A DNA stretch of 64,000 bases from Cliona cf. orientalis (taxonomy: Eukaryota; Porifera; Demospongiae; Clionaida; Clionaidae), in contig OZ005689.1 of assembly GCA_963930775.1 (NCBI GenBank), positions 37,219,493 to 37,283,492 of the forward strand, written 5' to 3'. Position numbers and translations under genes: made by a program. A model generated the notes under the pieces. It was given only the letters and a program-made list of their open reading frames with translations, did not search any database and was not told the DNA's origin. Below are positions 22,561 to 33,819 of the stretch, piece after piece (positions within the stretch are counted from its first letter, which is position 1; each line of letters begins with the position of its first letter).

Positions 22561-22740
22561 GCTGCTGCTGGATGTCGTTTTTTGCCACCTTTATACACCT
22601 TGTCACTATAATACTAACCCTTTGTCAACAACCATAGCCTAAATCCAAAACCCCTCATCACTAACCGATTAGTGAAACCAAACCCCCCCCCCTAACTACT
22701 AGCCTCGCTAGCCGTCTAGCACTCAGTATTAGTGGCTATT

Positions 22741-24385
22741 AGCTATAGCTAATATTAGAGCTTCCGGTACTCCAAGCACTAAATCTTGGGTACCGGTGAC
22801 AGTACAGTAGACACAGTGTTGAAAAAAGTCTCTGCAGAAACTAAAACTAAGCTATAACTAGCCATACATTGTGCCCGTGTATGAGCAAGAACTGATGAAA
22901 ATGTACCTGACAATACCTATTGTTTGCGCTTGACAATGTGATGAACATTGTTTACGCTTTGCCCAACTGAGTAAATTATGTGCTCAACAAGGGAGTCGCT
23001 GCCATACGCCCCCGGAGCAGCTAGGTCTTTTCGTCATGCAGACAAGCTAGCTAGCATTGGTCTATACCTTGAGCTACAAACTCGAGTGCTCTATTGTTTT
23101 ACACAGCAAACGTTTCCGCTACTTGCTAGTTAGTTGGCAAGGCTATGGGGAATTGTACGTACAGCACCACTTACTTGTGTAAATCCCGCAGAGCCTATAC
23201 ACACTTGTAGCCCAGAAGTGAACGGCTGACTGGATTATGAATAGCAATGAGCTTCCTTTGGACCAGCAACTTCAAGGCCTATAATCCTAGTCTCAGAGCT
23301 GTGCAACATCATTCACTCCTGCATAATATTGTGGCGGTGCCCCTGCTTTGCCCATTGCATCAGTGAAATTTATCTACATGTATAATCAGATCTGCTGACA
23401 TGGCCTGATAATATTGCCTAATACCAGCATGAAGCCTTTCAAGTCAAAGGCAGGAATAATCTTGCTCTCCATATAGGTACCTAAGCTGACAGGGCCTAAT
23501 AATATTGCCTAATACCAGCACGAAGCCTTTCAAGTCAAGGGCAAGAAAAATCTTGCTACCACACATTTGCAATGTTTTCCACCCATGTGCTATGTGAGGG
23601 ACAGGGGTCACGCATAATTTTGCCCATACCCAGTGCACTACGAAACAACTTGAGCTTTATAGAGCACATACCCGTCGCACATTGCATCTGCATCCACATC
23701 TGTTTGCATAGAAATGAGAGCTGCAGCAGTAAGTGTGCATACATGTATGTAGCTGACGTATACACATGGCCGTGGATGGGTCGAGTCGATAGGTGTCGCC
23801 AACAAAGACGCAGTGTTTGCGATGCTCGTGGGCCTTGCCAAACCATTTGAAGCATAATGAAGACAAATTTTGGACGACTTGTATGGATTTGTCATATTTA
23901 CTAGTCGCTCAGATGCCTAGATGTCCAGATCTGGCGATTTTGTGGTGACAGACAGACAGGCAGACAGACGGACAAAACCAATTACTTTATCCCTTGTGCA
24001 TGTGAGCTGGTAATGTGTTCCTGGTGCTGTTCACTAGCTCAGCATGTGTATGGGGCTATATTAGTGTCATAATTATGGAAGGTGTAGTCATTTAGTGAGA
24101 AGGGTATCCATCTTATTTGGGGGTGGTCATTTAGAGGTCTGCAGAGCAATACTGGGTTACTATCAAATGTGGGTGTATCCATAATATATTATTATTATTG
24201 CTACAATTTTCTGAAACTCAAGGTACATGTACAGGTGTATGGTCTGTTACGTGTTGGAAATTTCAACAGTTCATCCAAGTTTTGTTATTCAACATATTAA
24301 CGTGAGTATACGTACCATAGTGTGATTGTGACCATAATGGAGTGCTTGCATGGTGATACTGTATCTATTCATCTTTTGCAGTGAT
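22741..24385. other. Non-coding interval with a 90-bp tandem pair
   Basis: No gene is seen. A directly repeated pair of about 90 bases starts at 23396 and 23486 (ctgacaKggcctRataatat). At 23940-23990 a CAGACAGACAG tract is followed by ACCAATTACTTTATCCC, which is the edge of a dispersed repeat better preserved at 48955 and 61013. Short open frames at 23556-23895 lack support. Confidence 0.6.
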
Positions 24386-24418
24386 ATGGAGTCAATTGAG
24401 AGTGCTGATGCACAAAAA
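24386..24418 (+). CDS. Mutator-like transposase gene, exon 1
   Basis: An ATG after gcagtgat starts MESIESADAQK and ends before donor gtgagt, phase 0. It is assigned to this gene because exons 24489-24566 and 25863-29288 continue in phase 0 with no stop. A near copy of this exon (MESDANSYAQ followed by gtgagt) lies at 45119-45148, and a relative of exon 3 lies at 50826. The short N-terminus has no recognisable domain. Confidence 0.6.
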
Positions 24419-24488
24419 GTGAGTACTTGAAGAAAAGATTAGCCTCGGACCTGAGCGATTAACTTTAATTATTATTGTTTTTATACAG

Positions 24489-24566
24489 GATGTGTGTGTT
24501 ACACTGGGTATGAATACTGTGTCTGGTGATACACCAGAAAGGTCGGTGATAGACAGTATTATCAAG
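24489..24566 (+). CDS. Mutator-like transposase gene, exon 2
   Basis: This 78-base phase-0 exon lies between tttttatacag and gtaagg. It encodes 26 residues, beginning DVCVTLGMNTVSGDTPERS. It is acidic and unstructured in appearance. The long following intron (24567-25862) contains a CCGTA-type element at 25379. Confidence 0.55.
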
Positions 24567-25378
24567 GTAAGGTGACAAACGCATGTTATAAGAGTTTGTT
24601 GTGGGGGGGGGGGGGGAGTATTTTTGCAATAACGAGGTTGGGTCCTATCTCCAAGTTTAATTTCCGCCAATGTTCATAGGCAGATTATTACATGTATATC
24701 ACCTGATGATTCTGAGGGGGGGGAATTATAATCGGTTGAATGAGCAAACCATGTAAGATAGAATTATGCTGAGAGCATGTCCGGCTTTTCCTGATGGTTG
24801 AGGCATACACAAAGCTATGTATGGAAAATGACTGTTATAAGAATCGAATTCTGTACCAGAATATCGGATGAGAGGCAACATCAGCACAAAGATCGTCCAG
24901 TGATACTCTTTCTTTTTGGACTGAAGATCATAGCGATCACAGTCATCAACATAAAGATTCAGCTCCTCCAAGTCAGTGGTTACACAAATTCCATGCTTGA
25001 TACCAGCGACAGACAAGAAACGCAAAATGCGTAAAAAAAATGCAATGTTCAAGGCTGGAACAATCTTCCATCCTTTAGTAACTTATCTTAGTAGCGAGAT
25101 GGAATATTAAACTCAGCCCCTTAATTTGGATCAACCTCATAATAATAATTATACTGAACCTTATATTCCCACATCAGGACATCATGGCATGCAGTGATTT
25201 CATAATTTTGATGGTGCGGCATACCAGTGGGGTGCTGGTGGCTTCCTCTTATGTCCCCCCTCTGTCCCCCTTCTGTGCATTATAAGGACATGTCTTGGGC
25301 ACAAATATAACCCGATAGTAGGGGAAAAAAACACGAAATTCTCAGTGGTGTAAGAATGTTAAAAACGTCCCACTAATG

Positions 25379-25565
25379 CCGTAGATCTGAAAATTTTCGT
25401 GTAAAGAAACTTTCGTATGATAAATTTTCGTGCAAAAAAATTTTCGTAGGAACGACCCCTTACCGCATTAGCGTTAATAGCGCATGCTAATTTTCGTAAG
25501 ATTAATTTTTGTAGCCGCCATTGACTACGAAAATATTTTTACAACGAAAATTTCCAGATTTACGG
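25379..25565. mobile_element. CCGTA-type short element (AATTTTCG family)
   Basis: 187 bp. The ends CCGTAGATCTGAAAATTTTC and inverted CCGTAAATCTGGAAATTTTC surround repeated AAATTTTCGT words. TA follows the right end; the left flank is TG, probably mutated. It lies in the intron of the transposase gene. Confidence 0.75.
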
Positions 25566-25862
25566 TATGAGGAATCCTGGGTAGAATAAGAAGAACTGGA
25601 GAGATGTAGATACGCATAATTATAGGCAGACACACAGTGGGCGGGCATGAGACTTCCAAAGGATATACTTTACATACTGGAGTGATGACGCTTTACCATT
25701 AATTTTTGTTAAGTCTGGCTATTGGGGGAGGCCTGGTGGGTGTACACTAGACTGGGAGGCTGATACATTTCGCTAATATGACATTGTACATGTTCATTCG
25801 TATGCGTTGAAAGAAGTTGTCTGTATACGTGCACATCACCGTAAGTTTTCTTTGCCATTTAG

Positions 25863-28800
25863 GATACTCCCACGTCAAATAATGATAGTCTCAATGTGAC
25901 AGTGGAGGGTGATGAAGAGACTGACAGTCTCAACGTGACAGTGGAGAGTAATGATGGCTCCCTGTATGTTCCAACCCCTCAAAGAAAGGTTAGAGAGAGG
26001 ATAGAAAATACGTCATGTATTCCATCAAATATTTGCTTCATGGACTTGAAACAATTGAACAAGTTCATTAAGCAAGTGAATCAAATACGTTGTTGTGCCA
26101 CACCTGGTTGTAAAGGTGCATTGTGTCCCATTCATGTGAAAAGCCTTGGGCTGGGTGGTGCTCTTTCTATCACCTATGCTTGTAACGGTTGTGCTAGTCA
26201 GTGGGCATTGTTTGAAACATCATCTAAATACGAACTTGGCTGTGCTACCGAAATTGGTATTGCTGCGCAGGTGGCTTTTATCATAGCTGGTTGCACGCAT
26301 GTGACTTATTACAAGGTATTGAAGCATGCACTTGGGATTGAAGGAGTTAGTTGGCCAATGTTTGACTCGACCATCAAGAGAATGTACCCTATTGTCAAAG
26401 AGATGGTCGATAAGATGTGCAGTGATGCAAAGGATGACATGCAACGCATGGACCAAAATGAACTGGGTTCGTGGAGTCGTGCCGTCACGTCCGCTGACGG
26501 CACGTGGATGACACGTGGTCATCACAGCAAGAATGCTACTTTCAGCATTCGAAACTACTACGATGGAGCTCTTCTTTACCGCAAGCATCTCTGTCAGAAA
26601 GGCAGAGATGACATAATTGAAGAAGAGCTCTACCAGGGGACATCCAAGGGTGCCGAAGGCTATGCCGCACGCCTTACGTTCAAAAAAGCCAAGGAGGAAG
26701 GGATGAACATTGCCATTCAGTGGCAAGATGCCGACTCCTCCTCTGCTAAGGCAGTGACAGACCACTTTCCCAATGCAGATATCATGATCTGTGGTGGGCA
26801 TGCCGGTAGGGCCCACAAGAAGCAGCTGGAAAAGCTGCAGAAAATCAAGTCCTTCACTGTTGATTTAATAAGAAAGTATAAAGACACTTTTCCCTCTGTT
26901 GGCGATGTGGTCTGTCATTGCTCAAGGCACAAACAGGGATGTGGTTGCTTCTCCAAGGCGTTTATTGAAAAGGCCAGAAACTACTTTTCGCTAATTTTGT
27001 CGATGAGTGAATCTGCCGAAGAGTTTGCAACCAGGATGAAAGGATTGGCCAGACATGCCCGCGACGAGCACGATTGGGGGTTTGGTAGGTGTGATTTTCA
27101 CCAACTTCGAGTATGCAACTGTGGCGAGTGTAAGGATGGAGAGGATCTAAAGTGCGAAGGAACAGACTATCACACAAGGCATGCACTGACATGTCCTTTC
27201 CACTCTCTGGCTTACGAAATTGAATGCCATGAGAGAGCAGAAATGGCCGAACAGCTGGTTCACCCCATTCTTAAAAGGGGGCATTCCAACTGGTTGGAGG
27301 CCTCCCACAATGTGTTCATTCGCTTCAGACCAAAGCACATCTTCCTCGAAAGGCTACACTATGTGGTTTCAACCGAGCTGGCTCTGCTGCAATCCAACAT
27401 GACATACATGTATGAGAAGCGTGGGCCACAATATCATTGGGTGGTTGAGCTGTTTGAGCGTCTGAAGCTACCTGTGTTTGATGGTGTTCAGGCTGCTCTG
27501 GAGACATTCAATCGACAGAGAATGATGTACTTAGATCAGGAAAAGACCGATTCCTCCAAGCGGAGGCGAATACAGTTGAAAAGTGAGCGAACAGTGGATG
27601 CACAGCGTCGCAAGCTGTGGTCAAAGAAGCATGGCCACGATACCTACGGCAGTGACAACAGTGACATAGACGAAGATGAACTCAAACGTAAAGGACAGAA
27701 GAAGCGTACAACTGGAGGGACGTGTAAGTGTGGGTCCACCACTCACCTACGTACCAACCATAGTGAATGTCCTTTGAACGTAAAGAATCAGAGAAGTGAT
27801 GTTTCTGTGGATGACAGAGCATCTGACAATGATGTCATTTCCTATTCTGAGGATACCCTGTCAGACGCAGAAAGCATTTCTTTGGAAAAAAGTGTGCCTA
27901 CCCCAACTGGTGACACTAGTTGGTGTTTTGAAGATGACGTAATAAGTGGTATCTGCGTGTGCGGAGCGCTCGGACGAGCACACAAGAGGGATTGCCCCTT
28001 AAACTCACGAAATCGTTACGTTGGGTGCACATTGTTTCCCAAAGCCTCTTCTGCTGACTCTGACAAGAATGGCAAGGATGATGATTGTGTGAAATCCAAA
28101 CCTCCTAAAGCAAGCACGAGGTCCACTCGTCGAGGAAAGAGAGAAAAACCAGGTGGTGAGAAGCCTCCCCCAGCGAAAAAGCCTAGGCCCAACTTCAAGG
28201 TGGGTGACTGCGTGAATTTGCATGATAGCAAATTGGGCAAATGTCACCTTCCTTGCTGCATTGTGCAAGTGTTTGGTGATCGATGCCTACTATGTTGTCA
28301 CAAGGGAGTTCTCACTACTGGCTATGCAAAGGGGCAGTTGACGGCTATCAGCGGTGATCCATCCATTTCAGTAGACAACTGGCGAACTGCAGGAAGGACC
28401 TCACTACGAGATGTAGCAAATGATTCTGCAAATCTCAAAGTGTGTAACTGTGGCCTAGCCAAGCCTGTTGTTGAGCATGTTGTTGACCTGACTGACGATC
28501 CCACAGCCTTGTCTTCAGCCGATGGTTCTGCAGTTGTAAGCAACACCTGGGTGTCCACTCCACTGTACACCTTGCACATAGATAAGAAACGGGAAATTGT
28601 TTCATCTGATGGTTGGCTCTCAGACACAGTCATTAGGGCCGGTCAGTTGCTCATCTTGCAGGAATTCCCAAACATAGCCGGCCTGCAAGATCCGGCAGTT
28701 CACAGGAGTCTGTCGTTCCAAATCCTCAGAGGAGAATTTGTGCAGGTCATCTTTGTTGGAGGCTGTCACTGGTGTACTGTTTCCAACGTTGGATGTGACG

Positions 28801-29288
28801 ATGGAGTGGTCAATGTGTACGACAGCATGTACTCCAGTGCTTCCAGTGGGACGGTAAAATTGATTGCAAGCCTTGTGTTCAGTCCTGCTAAACAGCTTGT
28901 AGTGAGAATGATGGATGTTGGAAGGCAGTCAAATGGTTCCGATTGTGGAGTCCTTGCCTTAGCATTTGCATACGACATTTGCAGTGGTAATGACCCATGC
29001 AAGATCAAGTACGATCACAGGTCTATGAGGCAGCACTTGGCAGAGTGCTTGGAGAAATGTCGCCTCTCTCGCTTCCCAGCGGTCGGTGAGCGCAGGACTG
29101 TTGGTGTCAGGCACACCCAGTCAGTGGACCTTCACTGCTCCTGCCGCTTGCCCGAAGAATTAGGTGATAAAATGGCCGAGTGCGATGTATGTAAAACCTG
29201 GTACCACAAACACTGCATGGACGTTCCTAACTATGTTTTTGAAAAAAAAGATGTCCCCTGGAAGTGTAAATCATGTGCCGCAGTGTGA
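25863..29288 (+). CDS. Mutator-like transposase with Ulp1/C48 protease and PHD finger, exon 3
   Basis: The exon starts after tttgccatttag (phase 0) and encodes 1141 residues to TGA; with exons 1-2 the protein is about 1178 residues. Numbering below is from the GTG codon at 25896. Paired cysteines (66-100) precede a Mutator-like transposase domain: SADGTWMTRGHHS with D201, WQDADSSSAK with D278/D280, CGGHAGRAHKK, and NWLEASHN with E468 as a candidate acidic residue. Two zinc-knuckle-like repeats follow (CKCGSTTHLRTNHSECPLN at 610, CVCGALGRAHKRDCPLN at 687), then a basic linker (730-765). A Ulp1/C48-type cysteine protease occupies about 885-1060: H958 (CHWC), D976 (VYDSMY), Q1011 and C1017 (QSNGSDCG). 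A C4HC3 PHD finger ends the protein (C1081 to C1127). All catalytic residues look intact. Expected roles are nuclear DNA transposition, SUMO/ubiquitin-like deconjugation and histone-tail reading. It could also be domesticated, since its TIRs were not found. Confidence 0.85.
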   Translation, partial: DTPTSNNDSLNVTVEGDEETDSLNVTVESNDGSLYVPTPQRKVRERIENTSCIPSNICFMDLKQLNKFIKQVNQIRCCATPGCKGALCPIHVKSLGLGGALSITYACNGCASQWALFETSSKYELGCATEIGIAAQVAFIIAGCTHVTYYKVLKHALGIEGVSWPMFDSTIKRMYPIVKEMVDKMCSDAKDDMQRMDQNELGSWSRAVTSADGTWMTRGHHSKNATFSIRNYYDGALLYRKHLCQKGRDDIIEEELYQGTSKGAEGYAARLTFKKAKEEGMNIAIQWQDADSSSAKAVTDHFPNADIMICGGHAGRAHKKQLEKLQKIKSFTVDLIRKYKDTFPSVGDVVCHCSRHKQGCGCFSKAFIEKARNYFSLILSMSESAEEFATRMKGLARHARDEHDWGFGRCDFHQLRVCNCGECKDGEDLKCEGTDYHTRHALTCPFHSLAYEIECHERAEMAEQLVHPILKRGHSNWLEASHNVFIRFRPKHIFLERLHYVVSTELALLQSNMTYMYEKRGPQYHWVVELFERLKLPVFDGVQAALETFNRQRMMYLDQEKTDSSKRRRIQLKSERTVDAQRRKLWSKKHGHDTYGSDNSDIDEDELKRKGQKKRTTGGTCKCGSTTHLRTNHSECPLNVKNQRSDVSVDDRASDNDVISYSEDTLSDAESISLEKSVPTPTGDTSWCFEDDVISGICVCGALGRAHKRDCPLNSRNRYVGCTLFPKASSADSDKNGKDDDCVKSKPPKASTRSTRRGKREKPGGEKPPPAKKPRPNFKVGDCVNLHDSKLGKCHLPCCIVQVFGDRCLLCCHKGVLTTGYAKGQLTAISGDPSISVDNWRTAGRTSLRDVANDSANLKVCNCGLAKPVVEHVVDLTDDPTALSSADGSAVVSNTWVSTPLYTLHIDKKREIVSSDGWLSDTVIRAGQLLILQEFPNIAGLQDPAVHRSLSFQILRGEFVQVIFVGGCHWCTVSNVGCDDGVVNVYDSMYSSASSGTVKLIASLVFSPAKQLVVRMMDVGRQSNGSDCGVLALAFAYDICSGNDPCKIKYDHRSMRQHLAECLEKCRLSRFPAVGERRTVGVRHTQSVDLHCSCRLPEELGDKMAECDVCKTWYHKHCMDVPNYVFEKKDVPWKCKSCAAV

Positions 29289-29316
29289 GACTCTACCTAG
29301 TATTTTGTTGTATATA

Positions 29317-29537
29317 ACGTATTTCTTCTAAAAGATTCGGCCCTTCTAATTATTCGGCATCCTTTACCGAATCATTTAATATAGTCTTTAATTTTTTGGC
29401 AAAGGTCGTCTCGTGTATATGCTATAAACGGGAATGGAATGCGGATGCAGACAGAATGTTGAATATTAACCTCTAAAAATTCGGCGAAGCTAAAGCAATA
29501 TTATTATTTTCATTCCGAATTTTTAGAAGAAATACGG
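29317..29537. mobile_element. CCGTA-type short element (TTCTTCTAAAA family)
   Basis: 221 bp, starting 28 bases after the transposase stop codon. The ends ACGTATTTCTTCTAAAAGAT and inverted CCGTATTTCTTCTAAAAATT are flanked by TA. It probably supplies part of the transposase gene's 3' untranslated region. Confidence 0.8.
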
Positions 29538-29663
29538 TAGTTTATCCAGGTGTGGCCACATGTATTGATTACCAATCCATCCTCTCTCTCTCAGGGATAT
29601 GATATTATTACCTCTCCCTCTATTATATACATGTACATGTATAACTGCATATACATGTATCTA

Positions 29664-29849
<186 letters not shown>

Positions 29850-32800
29850 TGCTCGTCTCAATGCTAATACATGTACATGTATGTGTACATGTCTATCACC
29901 ATAATAATATTATTTTTTGTCAGTGTTAATTCTCTTCATACCTGTGTTTTCTTGAGTGGGCACGTCAACTCAATAAGCCTGACACAGGGAAGGTTTATGC
30001 AGTTGTAGGCTCTACCTTCCTTGAATTTTGTTTTGGGGCTAAAAATGGTTTCTGAATATCAGGTCATAGGGTACAGGTACTGGTTATCAATCTTATCTGT
30101 ATGCTTGTAGTGACACTGCCAAACCAGCTGACTGATTTTTTTTGCACTACCTTATAAGAAAGTACACAAATGCCATGTCAGCAAACAGGATTGTTCTCTG
30201 CTCTGCCATAATATCTAGATGTACATGTATCTCTCCTCGTTGAAGTCAGTTGCCTGAAGCTCCCACCCTCGGGTGGCGTGATGAGTCGTTGATGGCTTCT
30301 GGTTTTCACATTGGAGATATGTTTCTCTCTTGTGTTCTCTATCCCAGTCTATACTACATGTATGTTTGTATTAATATGGCTGCATTCTCCCTCTCTGTAT
30401 CATCTCAATACTTGTTTGTGTTGGGCACTTGGTACAGTTGTTTGTTGTCTGTTCAAACTGATTATATTACAGAGCAGTAGGTACAGGTATAGGTTACCAA
30501 GCAAAAATTTTATGAGTGAAAACGTAATATCAAGTTGTATCATGTTGCTCTAAATATAATCTGCTCTACAGTACATGTACTCTATCAGTATAATAATACT
30601 ATTATCATAGTGCACTTGCCTGGGACACTATGGTATTACCCCCGTGTGCATAGTAAAGTAATCAGGTGGCTTGGCATTTTCTCTCTTTCTCCTCGTTGAA
30701 GTCGGCTGCCTGAAGCTCGGGTGGCATGATGAATCGTTGATGGCTTCTAGTTTTCCCATTGGACTTACATTTCTCTCTCTGTTCTAAAAAAATTACCTGA
30801 TATCAGCATAGAGGCAATCTTAGCGAGTGGTGAGTATAATAATATTCATCAAAAATGTCAAAGCTGACGTTTGTTTCACCTCATATGTTGACAAGCTGTA
30901 CAAATCACATCAGGTGTGCCATGTGCTGTTTCGACCGTGTACTGCACATCTACATGCATATGACGCGTACATGTAAGTGAATGCAAGAGCACACACTAGG
31001 CTACTAATTGTGCACATGGGGTATGTACAGAGCTCTCATTCTCTCTTTCTTGAAAACTGGCAGTCATGTTGATGTGCTCATTGTAACGTGGTGCTTGTAG
31101 TCACACTGTCTAGGTGTAAGGGTCAAGGAAGCTCATACTAGTGTCAGCTGCTATTATGTTTAGGCCGCTATCTTTACATCAATATGTATGTGCATTGTAC
31201 ACATTTAGCTTCCTCCATAAACCGAGGCAGTGTGGCCCGGGCTCTTTGTATCGTGTGTATTTATGTCGAGCTCCTCCAGTTACAGCGTGATTGAGCCATC
31301 CATGATGGAGCACTTGTTGCTCCTGTCAGTGGAGATATATGGCATGTACTGATACAGACTTGGTTTTCTGTGGCGTTTTTGTGTTAGTGAATGGTCTGTA
31401 TTGTGCTATATCTTTCCTCTCTTCTTAGAGCTCAGTCGGGACGAACGTGAAGGCTTGTTGTGTAGGTATGTATGTAATGGCTGATTCTTGGCTGATCAGC
31501 TTTGGATGATTTCGCTAGAGAATGTTTTCCAAAGCAGCTATGAGTACACATCTGATTTGTAATGAGAGTAGGGTGGGGAGATATTTAGTTTGTGTGCTTA
31601 CAGTTCGATCCAGGAATCAGCCATTCCTTCTTTCTCTCCCTTGAATTTGAGCCGGGGCATTGTGTAGTAGACATAATGCCTCGAGGGTCACCTGTGCATC
31701 TGCCTCCGCGTGGCGTGACCTGGGATAGGAGTTACATGTGCATAGAAATGTCTCCATAATCAGGTCCTAGTGGCTACCATATCACCCCTTCACTATAGTT
31801 TGTGGTTCTGTTGTACATGTAACTCTGAAGCCAAAGGATGCACACCATCGCTGTCTCTTTAGAGAGAGAGAGAAATATTTTTTTGTTCATGGGGAGCTGT
31901 TAGGTAAGGCTTTGCAAACAGTATTGACAGCCCTCTCTTTCTCTACCTCTCTCCCTCCCCATTGACTGGTGTATGTTGTTGAATTCTGACCGTAATATCT
32001 TTTCTGTGTCCCCATTTTCATATTATAGTAGCAATTTTTTTTCTGTGGTTGTGAGGTAATTATGGTGTAATCTATGATAATGTATGATGTAACCTAGCTA
32101 TGGTGTAAATACATCCCGAGTCCCAATCAATAAAATTCGGCTCTTGCTATGACGAAATTTTGATGAAACCTGTAATGTATTTGCTGTGAAGACTGTTTGA
32201 GAATGTTTAGCACGCATGAAGGCTTGTTGGGCCCAGAATTTGAACCTAGCGTATAAGAAGATCATGGACTATCAATGATATAATATGGCAATTTTCTCGG
32301 TTCGCTTTCTTTGGTGACCTCGCACTAGGGGGGATTTCCCTATTCAGTCTAGCATATGGCACATGGAGGTCACGTCCAGGTCAACCGTCCTAGTTCAAAT
32401 TATGGCGGCGTACAGTAGCGCGGTGTAATACTTTTCATGAGGGACAAGTGATATATCCCCAGTATAGATTTACTTTTCTGGTTATGAGGTAATTATGGTG
32501 TAATTATGAGGTAATCTATGAGGCAATTATGAGAAAACTCAGGGTCTCTATGGAGCCTAGCCTTTCCGAGACTTAAAAATCAGTAAGTATATAGAGCATC
32601 TAACGAATGTATCGAGCGAATATCTTGCAAGCAGACTCCATCTCTGCGCATTGATATATTATTGACAACCTCTTACCACATGCACCACTACAACTATGCA
32701 GCTACTGAGGATATGGTGAAGTGTTTCATATGTACTACCAATAAATTTATGATAGAGTGTATCTTGGAACAGCAAAGCAGGTCAACAGAGTGCTCTTATC

Positions 32801-33090
32801 CCCTTCAATTAGAGACCATCCTTCAAGTAGTCACACAACAGCTGCTCCTAGTCACAGGTACGTGGAGAGAGGATACGTAATGTGTGTACGTAGGTAAACT
32901 GTGGCCACCACAGTAGACTGCATGTAGGTATGTAGGTAATATAAAAATGTTTATTAAGCGACTGTATATAATTATGTATGTTGTACATTCCATATTATGT
33001 TCCTTGAAATAAATTTCATGTGGCTGCCCGTGGAATGTCTTGCTTATCTGTGTAATTGTATGCGGTTATAATTGAACAAGAAAGTAGAAG
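29850..33090. other. Non-coding interval
   Basis: No gene is seen over about 3.2 kb. A 100-base sequence (ctcctcgttgaagtcRgYtg... to tttctctct) occurs at 30234-30335 and again at 30690-30785. Otherwise it is AT-rich with many ACATGTA words and short CT tracts. Confidence 0.6.
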
Positions 33091-33099
33091 TAATTATAT

Positions 33100-33819
33100 C
33101 CCGTTACTATGTTGTTGCTAAGTAAAATATATGCCATATTGCACTAACCGCAACGATATTGCACTAACCGCAAACTCATATTGCACTGTCAAACGCGCTT
33201 CAGGCAAAAAGTATTGCCGAGGATCAAAGAACTAGCCGGTTCTTCAGCGATTCTGTGGGGCTCTGTAAAGCTATATCAATGGAGCGTGTAGCGGGAAGAA
33301 TGGCAGGAGAAAGCACAAAGCGGTTCGAAGCGATGGGCGGAGTCGTATCGTCGATCGGTCGGTCGATCGCAAGTCTACACAGACTGAGAGAGCTAGAGAC
33401 TTACCAAGGTAAGCTTATCACGTAGAAGCTTTGGCATGGCAATAGGTATTCGCTTCTGTGCTAGGCAACAGCTTGAGCGACGAATATCAGATTCTGAACT
33501 CGATGATGCTTGTCACGCGATCGAGTTAGTGTCGATTTGACCACACCCCTCAGTCACGAGGCGCTCTAAGGAACGATCGACGTTCGAGAGCTGACTCAAA
33601 GAGCGGCTTGGTAGTCTGATATAACCAAGATGAGTTGTTCTTTCTTCTTCTTTTCAGTATCCATGGTAGCTAATGCCCACGGGATATAAAATAGTTATAT
33701 CACGTGCACTCGGGATGTATGGCATTTATTGCACTCAGCCCTCGGGCCGCTTCGCGCCCTCGTGCTTCGGTGCAATAAATGCCATACATGTACATCCCTC
33801 GCGCCCGTGATATAACTAT
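33100..33819. repeat. Dispersed repeat ending in a foldback hairpin
   Basis: 33100-33690 has an inverted relative at about 56605-57130 (shared words include CTATGTTGTTGCTA and CCCACGGGATATAAA). Its right part, 33691-33819, is a long hairpin: ATAGTTATATCACGTGCACT is answered by the complement around a tip reading CCCTCGGGCCGCTTCGCGCC. From 33820 to 35140 no gene is seen. Confidence 0.75.

Larger units (their letters stand above)
20027..22740. repeat. Large inverted repeat, arm 2
   Basis: Reverse-oriented partner of 7076-9458. It starts with TTAAGGTACCATTTAATTGC and ends near the GCTAGCCGTCTAGCACTCAG word next to a C run. It holds one extra block: the stretch 20570-20880 is repeated at 21235-21530 in the same direction, separated by about 350 bases not found in arm 1. 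There is no (TTTGGG)n array at its outer end, only a C/G run. Confidence 0.9.

Noticed and set aside
26220..26816. A 198-residue minus-strand protein
   Set aside because: It is an antisense shadow of the transposase exon.
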